Below, in pieces: positions 54,961 through 63,093 of a stretch of DNA of 64,000 nucleotides. This stretch comes from Streptomyces liliiviolaceus (GTDB taxonomy: Bacteria; Actinomycetota; Actinomycetes; Streptomycetales; Streptomycetaceae), in the NCBI RefSeq assembly GCF_018070025.1, contig NZ_JAGPYQ010000002.1:1116001-1180000 (forward strand), read 5' to 3'. The notes beneath the pieces are model-generated. The model was not told the DNA's origin and did no database searches. It saw only the letters and a list, made by a program, of their open reading frames with translations. How positions within the stretch are numbered: position 1 is the stretch's first letter; each line of letters begins with the position of its first letter. The position numbers were made by a program, and so were the translations under genes.

Positions 54961-56065
54961 TGGGGATCCAGTCGGCCGTGCTGACCTTGGCGAGGTTCAG
55001 CGCGGGCAGCGCCTCGCGCAGCTGGTCCATGTTCGCAATGTTCTTGCTCTTCAGGAAGGACTGGGTGATCGCGACGGCGGGGAACTCGACCGAGGTCTCG
55101 TTCAGCTGCCCGGCCAGTTCCAGGGCCGCGGTCCGCACGACGGCGGCGCCGACCGCCGAAGGGTCCGTGCCCGCGGTGGCCACCCAGGGGCTGTCCTTGG
55201 CGGTCATGTTCTGGATGTCGGCGTTGGAGACGTCCGCGCCGAAGACCTTCACCTTGTCCTGGAGCTTCTTGTTCTGGACGGCGAGGACGGTGCCCTTGGC
55301 GAGTTCGTCGTAGGGGGCGAAGACGCCCGCCACATCCGAGTGCTGGGTGAGCGCGGCGCTGACCAGGGGCACGTTGTCGGTGGCCGTGGAGTCGGTGACC
55401 TTGCCGACCTTGAACGCCTGCTTCCAGCCGTTGGCGTCGGCCGTCTTCTTCCAGACGCTGTCCCGCTTGTCGAGGGCCGCGTATCCGGCGACGTTGACGT
55501 AGCCGACCTTGGCGTCCTCGCCGAGTTCGTCGGCCATCACGTCGAGGACGGCCTGGGCCATGCTGGCGTCGTCCTGCTTGGTGCTGACGACCGACTTGTT
55601 CGTGGTCTCCACGTCGTAGACGACGACCTTGATGCCCTTCTTCACCGCCTTGTCGATCTCCGGCTGGATCGTGGCGGGGAAGCCGTGGTCGACGATGATC
55701 GTCTTCGCCCCGGAGTTGATGGCCGAGGAGAGGTCGGTGGCCTGCTTGGCGTTGTCCGCCTGGGCGTCGTACACCGTCAGGTCGATACCGAGGGCCTTGG
55801 CCTGGGCCTTGGCCCCGTTGCCCCACTGCTCGAAGTAGTCGCCGGCGCCGCTCTGCCGGACCAGCGCGACCTTGACCTTGCCCTCGCTGAACGGCGCGGG
55901 CTTCTTCCCGGTGGCGGTCGCGGCCGGGGCGGCGCTGTCGGCGGTCTTCTCCGAGGCGTCCGACGACTGCGAGCAGCCGGCGACCAGGAGGGCGGAGGCG
56001 GAGGCCAGGGAGAGCGCGGCGAACGGCAGACGCGTACGGGGCAGGCGGGTACGGGTACGGGGCAT
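54947..56065 (-). CDS. Sugar-type ABC substrate-binding lipoprotein (probable methylthioribose)
   Basis: 372 aa. The lipoprotein signal (LPFAALSLASASALLVAGC, Cys31) is followed by a Ser/Ala-rich linker and a RbsB-like fold (VKVALVRQSGAGDYFEQW, GAKTIIVDHGFPATIQPEID, DVAGVFAPYDELAKGTV). The ATG at 56065 has GGAG 6 nt upstream. It is the first full gene of the transporter-mtnK-NACHT operon, about 110 bp after a leader peptide frame. It shares the opening MPRTRTR with the other lipoprotein at 60.4 kb. Confidence 0.9.
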   Translation of the reverse strand: MPRTRTRLPRTRLPFAALSLASASALLVAGCSQSSDASEKTADSAAPAATATGKKPAPFSEGKVKVALVRQSGAGDYFEQWGNGAKAQAKALGIDLTVYDAQADNAKQATDLSSAINSGAKTIIVDHGFPATIQPEIDKAVKKGIKVVVYDVETTNKSVVSTKQDDASMAQAVLDVMADELGEDAKVGYVNVAGYAALDKRDSVWKKTADANGWKQAFKVGKVTDSTATDNVPLVSAALTQHSDVAGVFAPYDELAKGTVLAVQNKKLQDKVKVFGADVSNADIQNMTAKDSPWVATAGTDPSAVGAAVVRTAALELAGQLNETSVEFPAVAITQSFLKSKNIANMDQLREALPALNLAKVSTADWIPNVAH

Positions 56066-56173
56066 GACGGCTCCAGGAGCGGTGCGGGGAAGGAGAGAAG
56101 AGGGCATGCGGAGTGCGGGGTGCCGGTCCGGAGCGCCGGGCGGGGGCCTGTTCAGGCCATGGCCGGGGGCGGG

Positions 56174-56245
56174 TCAGCGACAGCGGGCTGTGGTCGACCG
56201 GAGCAAGTCCACGTACAGCCGCCGCACGAGCAGCAGCGTCTTCAT
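56174..56245 (-). CDS. Putative leader peptide ahead of the transporter-mtnK operon
   Basis: A 23-codon frame that begins MKTLLLVRRLYVDLL and ends RSTTARCR then stop. It fits the RR-x-x-VDL-x-R-x-x-x-A-x-C-R pattern of small Streptomyces leader peptides, many of which precede sulfur-metabolism genes (recalled, not searched). There is no Shine-Dalgarno; the ATG lies 6 nt after a -10-like CATGAT, so it may be leaderless. It stands about 110 bp before the binding-protein start. A role as translation-coupled control of the operon is inferred. Confidence 0.75.
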   Translation of the reverse strand: MKTLLLVRRLYVDLLRSTTARCR

Positions 56246-56251
56246 ACGCAG

Positions 56252-56281
56252 ATCATGAGAACGTTTTCAGCCAGTCGTCAA
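56252..56281 (-). promoter_or_regulatory. Promoter of the transporter-mtnK operon
   Basis: On the minus strand TTGACG (56281-56276) and CATGAT (56257-56252) are spaced by 18 bp. The expected transcription start falls on or next to the A of the leader peptide ATG (56245), consistent with leaderless translation of that frame. Confidence 0.6.
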
Positions 56282-56397
56282 AGTTTTGGGACCGCATTCT
56301 CAGTGGTTGAGACAACAACTTCGTCACACTCGGCCGACCGCCGGTCGGGAGTTACGATCTCGGGACCGGCACCCGACCCGGGACAGCGAGGTCTCCG

Positions 56398-56457
56398 ATG
56401 GCGACACCAGGCGCGACAGCGACACACCGCTGTACCGGCGCGGCGTGTCGCGGCTGA
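56398..56457 (+). CDS. Candidate leader peptide ahead of mtnD
   Basis: A 19-codon frame: [19 protein letters not shown] and stop. GAGG lies 6 nt upstream. It ends in the ACR-type tail of leader peptides but lacks the RR-x-x-VDL half, so it is less certain than its minus-strand neighbour. It precedes the mtnD start by 164 bp; TACGAT at 56353-56358 could be the -10. Cys and Arg codons near the end would suit attenuation by Cys supply (inference). Confidence 0.45.
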   Translation: MATPGATATHRCTGAACRG

Positions 56458-56621
56458 TCACGGGTCCGGATCCCGACGTCGGGATCCCTGTTCGAGCCGC
56501 CGCCCGCCGCGCGGCCCGGGGCGCCCGCGATCGGACCGTCCGGCTGCCTGTCCAGTATCCGGACGGCCGGACGGACGCCCACCGCCCTCCACCGTCCCTT
56601 CCCACTCCTGGAGTTGCTCTC

Positions 56622-57221
56622 ATGACCCTGCTGACCACGTGGCCCGAGTCCGGGCCCGAGACGACGGTGCGCCGCACCTCCGAGCCCGCCGAGATCGCCG
56701 CCGCGCTCGCCCCGCTCGGGGTGCGCTACGAGCAGTGGCCGATCCGCGAGGACGTCCCCGCGGACGCCGACACCGAGACCGTCTTCGCCGCGTACGGCCG
56801 GGAGATCGACAAGCTGAACGCCGAGGAGGGCTTCACCACGGTCGACGTCCTCGGGCTTCACCCCAGCGACGACCCGGAGTTCCCCGCGAAGGCGAAGGCC
56901 GCACGGGAGAAGTTCCTCCAGGAGCACACGCACGACGACGATGACGAGGTCCGGTTCTTCGTCGCGGGCTCCGGGATCTTCTACCTCCACGTCGGCGGCG
57001 AGGTGCACGCCGTGTTCTGCGAGAAGGGCGACCTGCTGGGCGTACCGCGCGGCACGACGCACTGGTTCGACATGGGGACCTCGCCGGCGTTCACCGCGAT
57101 CCGGTTCTTCCACGAGGAGGACGGCTGGATCGGCAGCTTCACCGGTTCCACCATCGCCGGCCGCTTCCCCGACTACGACACCATCGCGGCGGGGTACGAG
57201 CAGGACCGGGCCGCGGCGTGA
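56622..57221 (+). CDS. mtnD: Acireductone dioxygenase MtnD
   Basis: 199 aa cupin. Oxidises acireductone to the keto acid precursor of methionine (Fe form) or off-pathway products (Ni form). Metal ligands are in [13 protein letters not shown] (two His and Glu) and GTTHWFD. The ATG at 56622 follows GGAG. It overlaps mtnC by 4 bp and starts the mtnDCB operon. Confidence 0.95.
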   Translation: MTLLTTWPESGPETTVRRTSEPAEIAAALAPLGVRYEQWPIREDVPADADTETVFAAYGREIDKLNAEEGFTTVDVLGLHPSDDPEFPAKAKAAREKFLQEHTHDDDDEVRFFVAGSGIFYLHVGGEVHAVFCEKGDLLGVPRGTTHWFDMGTSPAFTAIRFFHEEDGWIGSFTGSTIAGRFPDYDTIAAGYEQDRAAA

Positions 57222-57979
57222 GCCTGCGACCGTCGTTCGACGTGGACGCCGTGGTGCTCGACATCGAGGGCACCACGAGCGCCACGGGCTTCGTCGTCGA
57301 CGTGCTCTACCCGTACTCGCGCTCCCGTTTCGGAGCGCTGCTGGCGGAGCGCGGCGACGATCCGGAGGTGCGGCGGGCGGTCGCCCAGGTGCGTGAGCTG
57401 CTGGGCGAACCGGACGCCGACCCCGTACGGGTCGAGAAGGCTCTGAACGAGTGGCTCGACGGGGATGTGAAGGCGACCCCGCTGAAGACCCTTCAGGGCC
57501 TCATCTGGTCCGAGGGGTTCGCCCGGGGCGACCTCGTCTCGCACTTCTACGACGACGTGGTGCCGGTGCTGCGGCGGTGGCACTCGGCGGGCGTACGGCT
57601 GCACGTGTACTCGTCCGGGTCCGTGGCCGCGCAGCGCGCGTGGTTCGCGAGCAGCCCGGACGGTGATCTGCTGCCGCTCGTCGACGGGCTGTACGACACG
57701 GAGAACGCGGGGCCGAAGCAGGAACCGGAGTCGTACCGGCGGATCGCCGCGGCGACCGGTACGCGGGCCGGGCGCCTCCTCTTCCTCTCCGACCGGCCGG
57801 GCGAGCTGGACGCGGCGCGGGCCGCGGGGTGGCACGCCGTGGGGATCAGGCGGGTCGGGGAGCCGTACTACGAGCAGGGCGTCGGTGACCACGCGCAGGC
57901 GGGTTCGTTCGACGAGATCGAGATCATCGGCGGCACCGGTGGCGGCGCCGGCGCCAGTACTTCAGGGAGCACCACGTGA
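57218..57979 (+). CDS. mtnC: Enolase-phosphatase MtnC
   Basis: 253 aa HAD enzyme that enolises and dephosphorylates 2,3-diketo-5-methylthiopentyl-1-phosphate. The first motif is [22 protein letters not shown], with [13 protein letters not shown] and [17 protein letters not shown] following. The GTG overlaps the mtnD stop in GTGA. The C-terminal Gly-rich tail ([14 protein letters not shown]) looks disordered. It overlaps mtnB by 4 bp. Confidence 0.95.
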   Translation: MSLRPSFDVDAVVLDIEGTTSATGFVVDVLYPYSRSRFGALLAERGDDPEVRRAVAQVRELLGEPDADPVRVEKALNEWLDGDVKATPLKTLQGLIWSEGFARGDLVSHFYDDVVPVLRRWHSAGVRLHVYSSGSVAAQRAWFASSPDGDLLPLVDGLYDTENAGPKQEPESYRRIAAATGTRAGRLLFLSDRPGELDAARAAGWHAVGIRRVGEPYYEQGVGDHAQAGSFDEIEIIGGTGGGAGASTSGSTT

Positions 57980-58590
57980 GCGCGGACGTCAGCACGACCG
58001 ATCTGGAGGAGGCCGGGGCCGTCCTCGCCGCCGAGTCCGCGCGCTTCGCGTCGTTCGGCTGGATGCGTGGCACCTCCGGGAACCTGTCCGTGGTGCTCTC
58101 CCGCGACCCGCTGCGGCTCGCGGTCACCGCGAGCGGTCACGACAAGGGTGAACTGACGCCGGCGGATGTCGTGCTGGTCGACGGGCAGGGGTCCGCTGTG
58201 AGCGGCGGCAAGCCGTCCGCCGAGGCGGCGCTGCATGCGCGGGTGGCCGCGCTGACCGGTGCGGGTGCGGTCGTGCACGTGCACACGGTGGCTTCCGTCG
58301 CGCTGGGGCGGCGGTCGCCGGGCGGGATCGTGCTGTCGGATCTGGAGATGCTGAAGGGGGTCGGGGTGCCGGCGCACGACGTGGAGGTCACGCTGCCCGT
58401 CATCGCGAACAGTCAGGACATGACGGTGCTCGGGGACCGGCTGGAGGCCGCGCGGGATTCTCGGATGCCGGCGGTTGTCGTGGCGGGCCACGGTCTGTAC
58501 GTGTGGGGTGACTCGCCTCGGCAGGCGCGGCATCACACGGAGGTGGTGGAGTGGCTGCTGGAACTGGAACTCACGGGTACGCGCCGCTGA
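57976..58590 (+). CDS. mtnB: Methylthioribulose-1-phosphate dehydratase MtnB
   Basis: 204 aa aldolase-class-II-like zinc enzyme. ASFGWMRGTSGNLSV near residue 25, zinc His in VVHVHTVASV and in AGHGLYVWG. It dehydrates the product of MtnA. The GTG overlaps mtnC in GTGA. It ends in front of repeat cluster E. Confidence 0.95.
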   Translation: MSADVSTTDLEEAGAVLAAESARFASFGWMRGTSGNLSVVLSRDPLRLAVTASGHDKGELTPADVVLVDGQGSAVSGGKPSAEAALHARVAALTGAGAVVHVHTVASVALGRRSPGGIVLSDLEMLKGVGVPAHDVEVTLPVIANSQDMTVLGDRLEAARDSRMPAVVVAGHGLYVWGDSPRQARHHTEVVEWLLELELTGTRR

Positions 58591-58620
58591 GGGGGGCCTT
58601 TATTCGGCTGCGGCCCGGTG

Positions 58621-59060
58621 GGGGTTGGCCGCGCAGTTCCCCGCGCCCCTTCATGACCGAGGCCGTTCGACGGGTGCGGGTGCGTGGGGGTTGGCCGCGC
58701 AGTTCCCCGCGCCCCTTCATGACCGGGGTCGTTCGAGGGGTGCCGGTGCGTGGGGGTTGGCCGCGCAGTTCCCCGCGCCCCTTTGGGGCGCTGGTGTGTG
58801 CGTCAGCCTGCGGCGCTCATGGGGCACTGGTTGTTGTAGGTCCGCTGCGGGTGTGTGGGGGCTGAGCGCGCAGTTCCCCGCGCCCCTTTGGGGGCGCGCG
58901 GGGTGTCGCCGCTTGAGGGCAAAAGCCGGGGCGCAGCCCCGCTTTTGAGGGGCGCGGGGAACTGCGCGGCACGCCCCCACCGGCCCGCGGCCAAAAGCCG
59001 AACCCGAGCCAACACCCCGTAAGGGGCGCGGGGAACTGCGCGAACGGCCCCCACCGGGCC
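58621..59060. repeat. Intergenic repeat cluster E (6 copies, tandem block)
   Basis: Six cores: four in reverse orientation (near 58631, 58700, 58763, 58869) and two forward (near 58949 and 59022). The first three lie in a near-tandem repeat of about 63 bp (GTGCGTGGGGGTTGGCCGCG plus TTCATGACCG). The last two are followed by CCCCCACCGGCCCGC-type companions. It fills the 492-bp gap between the convergent mtnB and mtnA genes. No gene is supported here. Confidence 0.85.
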
Positions 59061-59082
59061 GCAGGCGAGATCGAACCCCCCT

Positions 59083-60114
59083 CTAACGCAGCCGGTCTCC
59101 CGGCAACTCCCCCGCCGAGACCTCCAGTACGCCCCGCTCCGTGACGAGCCCGGTCACCAGGCGGCCGGGCGTGACATCGAACGCCGGGTTGTGGCCGCGG
59201 GAGCCGGTCGGGGCCGTGCGGATGCCCGACCATTCCAGGACCTCGGACTCATCCCGCAGTTCGATGTGGATGTCGGCACCCGTGGCCGTCGCCACATCGA
59301 CGGTCGTCGTGGGCGCGGCCACCAGGAACGGCACCCCCGCGTCGGCGCACGCCAGTGCGACCCCCACCGTGCCGACCTTGTTCGCCGTGTCCCCGTTCGC
59401 CGCGATCCGGTCGGCCCCGACGATCGCCGCGTCCACCTCGCCGCGCAGGATCGTCCCGGCCGCCGCCCCGTCCGCCTGGACGAAGTGCGGGATGCCCTCC
59501 TGGACCAGTTCCCAGGCGGTGAGGCGCGAGCCCTGCAGCAGAGGGCGCGTCTCGTCGGCGTACACCACCTCAAGGGCTCCCCTGGCGTGCAGTTCGCGGA
59601 TGACGCCGAGCGCCGTGCCCCACCCGGCGGTGGCGAGCGCCCCGGTGTTGCAGTGGGTCAGCACGCGCAGCGGCCGGTCCACGTCGACGCGCTTCAGCAG
59701 CCAGTCCGCCCCGAACGCGCCCATCGCCCGGTTCGCCGCCACGTCCTCACGCTGGACGGCCGCCGCCTCCGCGAGCACCGCGTCGAGTCCGTCGTCGAAG
59801 CGGGTCAGCACCCGGTCGACGCACACCATCAGGTTGACCGCGGTGGGCCGGGCTTCGCGGACGCGCGCGACGGCCGTGAGGACCTGGTCCCGGGACCAGC
59901 CTTCACGCTCCCCCTGGAGCATCGCGAGCGCCACCCCGTACGCCCCGGCCGCCCCGATCGCGGGCGCCCCGCGGACGACGAGCCGCCGGATCGCGTCCAC
60001 CAGGTCGTCCACGTCACGGATGTGGCGGGTCTCGGTGCGCTGCGGGAGGACGGTCTGGTCGATGAGCGCGAGGCTGTTTCCGGTCCAGTCGACAGCGCGC
60101 AGTTCCTGGGGCAT
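59083..60114 (-). CDS. mtnA: Methylthioribose-1-phosphate isomerase MtnA
   Basis: 343 aa. Isomerises methylthioribose-1-phosphate to methylthioribulose-1-phosphate. Family landmarks: VRGAPAIGAAGAYG, the catalytic Cys in LTHCNTGALATAG, ADETRPLLQGSRLTAWEL and the catalytic Asp in AIVGADRIAANGD. The ATG at 60114 has AGGAG 10 nt upstream. It is divergent from the BMP-type transporter genes. Confidence 0.95.
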   Translation of the reverse strand: MPQELRAVDWTGNSLALIDQTVLPQRTETRHIRDVDDLVDAIRRLVVRGAPAIGAAGAYGVALAMLQGEREGWSRDQVLTAVARVREARPTAVNLMVCVDRVLTRFDDGLDAVLAEAAAVQREDVAANRAMGAFGADWLLKRVDVDRPLRVLTHCNTGALATAGWGTALGVIRELHARGALEVVYADETRPLLQGSRLTAWELVQEGIPHFVQADGAAAGTILRGEVDAAIVGADRIAANGDTANKVGTVGVALACADAGVPFLVAAPTTTVDVATATGADIHIELRDESEVLEWSGIRTAPTGSRGHNPAFDVTPGRLVTGLVTERGVLEVSAGELPGDRLR

Positions 60115-60259
60115 AGCGGGGCACTCCTGAAGTTCCGAAGATGCGCGACACCGTACATGACCTCGAAGAACCACAGTTCGAGACAGATGAGCGGGTGTCC
60201 GGAAACCGGTGTTACAGTCCAGCACCCGCAGCCCTGAGGGCCGATGTGTTGGAGGACGT

Positions 60260-60325
60260 GTGCTGCTGACGACGCGCCGCTTCCTCGACCACGGCCGCTG
60301 TGCAAGCGACGGCTGTCGACGCTGA
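60260..60325 (+). CDS. Putative leader peptide ahead of the BMP-type transporter
   Basis: A 21-codon frame with GTG start, reading MLLTTRRFLDHGRC and ending ASDGCRR then stop. It shares RR-x-x-D-x-x-R and the C-terminal Cys-Arg with the leader at 56.2 kb. GGAGGA is 3 nt upstream, a little close. It is 120 bp before the lipoprotein start, with TACAGT at 60213-60218 as a possible -10. Confidence 0.6.
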   Translation: MLLTTRRFLDHGRCASDGCRR

Positions 60326-60445
60326 CCGCCGAGACACCGGCTCCCGTTCCGGTGTTCCCCCGTGCCACCCCTGGTTCCACCTCACCTCTCAGCGTTTGTG
60401 CTTGAGCGCGCACCGCCGCACGCACCTTCACGGAAGGCCGGTCCC

Positions 60446-61516
60446 ATGCCTCGTACCCGTACCCGTAGACCCCGCTCGCTGCGGCTCGCCGCCGTCGCTT
60501 CCGGCAGCGTGCTGCTGGCCGTCGCCGCGACCGGCTGCAACGCCGCCGCGAAGGACGACGGTTCCTCGGCCGGCGCCAAGGGTGACGGCACGTCCTTCAC
60601 GCTGGTGACGCCGGACGCGGTGGGCCAGAACCAGTTCCTGAAGCTGGCGGTCGACGGGGTGAAGGCGGCGGCGAAGGCGCACGACGGGACGCAGAAGGTC
60701 TACCAGTCCACCGACAGCGCCTCGCAGCAGCAGAACGTGCAGGCCGCGGTCGCCGCGGCGCCCGACGTCGTCGTGCTGGTCGGCTTCGAGTTCGCCGACG
60801 TGGTCGCGCAGCAGGCCGAGGCGCACCCGAAGCAGCAGTTCCTGATGGTCGACGCCTGCACCGAGAAGACGTTCGCGAACGTGAGCTGTGCGGTCTTCCG
60901 CGAGCACGAGGGTGTCTATCTGGCGGGCGCGGAGGCCGGGCTGCTCAGCAAGAACGGCAAGGTCGGCGCGGTCGTCGTGCTCGACACCGGCCAGTTCCGG
61001 CGCTACAGCGACCCGTTCGCGGCTGGCGCGGAGAAGGTCGCCCCGAAGGCGTCCGCGAGCACCCGCTTCGTCGGCGGGCAGTCGCCGTTCGACGACTCGG
61101 CGCGCGCCAAGGAGCAGGCGAACTCGCTGCTCGCCAAGGGCACCGACCAGATCATGGCGGCGGCCGCGGCCGGCAACTACGGCGTCTTCGAGGCGGCCGA
61201 GGCGAAGAAGGCGTACGCGTACGGCGTGGACGTCAACCAGTGCACGTCCGCTCCCGGCACCGTCGTCGACAACGTGATCAAGAAGACCGACGTCGCCGTG
61301 CAGGAGGGCATCGAGCAGGTCCTGGCCGGCAAGGCGGGCAAGACCGTCTCGTACGGCCTCAAGGAGGGCGGCATCAGCCTGACCGGCCTTGAGGACGATG
61401 TGGATTCCTCGAAGTGCGTGATCGCCGACCACAAGGACGTGCTGAAGAAGGTCGAGGCGCTGCGCGACCAGATCGTGTCCGGAGAGCTGACGGTCGATGA
61501 CCCGGCCGCCAAGTGA
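60446..61516 (+). CDS. BMP-family ABC substrate-binding lipoprotein
   Basis: 356 aa. Lipoprotein signal with Cys31 (SVLLAVAATGC), then a BMP/PnrA fold: TLVTPDAVGQNQFLKLAVDGV, VVLVGFEFADVV, HPKQQFLMVDAC and AYAYGVDVNQC. Most members bind nucleosides; methylthioadenosine is an attractive guess given mtnA next door but unproven. The ATG at 60446 follows GGAAGG. It overlaps the ATPase gene by 20 bp. Confidence 0.9.
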   Translation: MPRTRTRRPRSLRLAAVASGSVLLAVAATGCNAAAKDDGSSAGAKGDGTSFTLVTPDAVGQNQFLKLAVDGVKAAAKAHDGTQKVYQSTDSASQQQNVQAAVAAAPDVVVLVGFEFADVVAQQAEAHPKQQFLMVDACTEKTFANVSCAVFREHEGVYLAGAEAGLLSKNGKVGAVVVLDTGQFRRYSDPFAAGAEKVAPKASASTRFVGGQSPFDDSARAKEQANSLLAKGTDQIMAAAAAGNYGVFEAAEAKKAYAYGVDVNQCTSAPGTVVDNVIKKTDVAVQEGIEQVLAGKAGKTVSYGLKEGGISLTGLEDDVDSSKCVIADHKDVLKKVEALRDQIVSGELTVDDPAAK

Positions 61517-63092
61517 CATACCGGCGGCGGGCGTCGGCGCCGCGGCGCCGGCGCCCGCCGCCGGGCTGCCGCCCGCCGTCGAACTGCGCGGCATCACCAA
61601 GCGTTTCCCCGGCACCCTCGCCAACGACGCGGTCGATCTGACGGTCCGGCGCGGGGAGATCCACGCGCTGATGGGCGAGAACGGCGCGGGCAAGTCGACG
61701 CTGATGTCCGTCCTGTACGGGATGGAGCGGCCGGACGCGGGGTCGATCCGCATCGACGGCGCCGAGGTGTCCTTCGGGAGCCCGGGCGCGGCGATGGCCG
61801 CCGGGCTCGGCATGGTCCACCAGAGTTTCAAGCTGTTCGACTCGCTGACGGTCGCCGAGAACGTCGTCTACCGGGCCGAGCCGCGCCGTTTTGGTCTGGT
61901 GGACCGGGCCGCGGCCCGTCGCCGGGTCCGTGAACTGGGCGCCGAGCACGGTCTCGTCGTCGATCCGGACGCCCGGGTCGGGGACCTGCCGGTGGGGCTG
62001 CGCCAGCGCGTGGAGATCCTGAAACTGCTGCACCGCGGCGCCCGTACGCTCATCCTCGACGAGCCGACGGCGGTGCTGACGCCCGCCGAGGCCGACGCGC
62101 TGTTCGTGGTGCTCAGGTCGCTGACGGCACGCGGCCGGACGGTGATCCTTGTCACCCACAAGCTGCGTGAGGTGCTGGAGGGCAGCGACAACGTCACGGT
62201 GCTGCGGGACGGCCGGGTCGTCGCCCGGCTGCGGACGGCCGACACGAGCGGCGCCGGGATCGCGGCGGCGATGACCGGCCGCGATGTCGAACTGGACCGC
62301 GTCCACCCGGCGGGCACGCCCGGTGACGTGGTGCTGGCCGTCGACGGGCTGAGCACGGCGGGCGCGCACGACGTCGGACTGTCCGTGCGGGCCGGGGAGA
62401 TCGTCGGGATCGCGGGGGTCGCGGGCAACGGCCAGAGCGAACTGGTCGAGGCGCTCGCCGGGCTGCGGCCCGCCACCGCCGGGCGGGTCGGGCTGCGGGG
62501 CGAGGACATCACGCATGCCTCGGCCACCGAGCGGCGCGCGAAGGGCCTCGCCTACGTTCCGGAGGACCGGCACGCGGTCGGCACCGCGCCCGCGGCGTCC
62601 GTCGCGGACAACCTCGCGATGGGCCACCACCGCACCTCGCTGTCCTCACGGCACGGCCTGCTGCCGCCCGCGGCGGTGCGCTCCCACGCGCGCGAACTCG
62701 TCGACCGCTTCGGCATCAAGGCGTCCACACCCGACGTGGCCGCCTCCGCGCTGTCCGGCGGCAACCTGCAGAAGCTGCTGATCGGCCGCGAACTGGCCCA
62801 CGGCGCACCGCTGCTGCTGGTCGAACAGCCCACGCGCGGCGTGGACATCGGCGCGATCCAGGCCATCCACGACGAGCTGATCGCCTACCGCGACGCGGGC
62901 CACGCCGTCCTCCTCGTCTCCGCCGAACTGAGCGAGATCCGCGGCCTCGCCGACCGGATCCTGGTGATGTACGAGGGCCGGGTGACGGCCTCCTACGACA
63001 GGTCGGACGCGGACGAGGCGACGCTGGGCCTCGCCATGGCGGGCGGCACCTCCGCGCCCCCGGCCGACACTCCCGACCCGGACGGAGACTGA
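61497..63092 (+). CDS. Nucleoside-type ABC transporter ATPase (two ABC domains)
   Basis: 531 aa. First module: Walker A MGENGAGKST, signature LPVGLRQRVEILK, Walker B LILDEPTAVL. Second: a degenerate loop GVAGNGQSE, then LSGGNLQK and LLLVEQPTRGVDIGA. This pattern fits YufO/NupA-type ATPases for BMP transporters. The ATG overlaps the lipoprotein gene and the stop is 1 bp from the permease ATG, so the three genes are tightly linked. Confidence 0.92.
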   Translation: MTRPPSDIPAAGVGAAAPAPAAGLPPAVELRGITKRFPGTLANDAVDLTVRRGEIHALMGENGAGKSTLMSVLYGMERPDAGSIRIDGAEVSFGSPGAAMAAGLGMVHQSFKLFDSLTVAENVVYRAEPRRFGLVDRAAARRRVRELGAEHGLVVDPDARVGDLPVGLRQRVEILKLLHRGARTLILDEPTAVLTPAEADALFVVLRSLTARGRTVILVTHKLREVLEGSDNVTVLRDGRVVARLRTADTSGAGIAAAMTGRDVELDRVHPAGTPGDVVLAVDGLSTAGAHDVGLSVRAGEIVGIAGVAGNGQSELVEALAGLRPATAGRVGLRGEDITHASATERRAKGLAYVPEDRHAVGTAPAASVADNLAMGHHRTSLSSRHGLLPPAAVRSHARELVDRFGIKASTPDVAASALSGGNLQKLLIGRELAHGAPLLLVEQPTRGVDIGAIQAIHDELIAYRDAGHAVLLVSAELSEIRGLADRILVMYEGRVTASYDRSDADEATLGLAMAGGTSAPPADTPDPDGD

Positions 63093-63093
63093 C

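Noticed and set aside
56066..56621. Possible SAM-type riboswitch between the divergent salvage operons
   Set aside because: No SAM-I or SAM-IV core could be matched; the leader peptide frames account better for the sequence.
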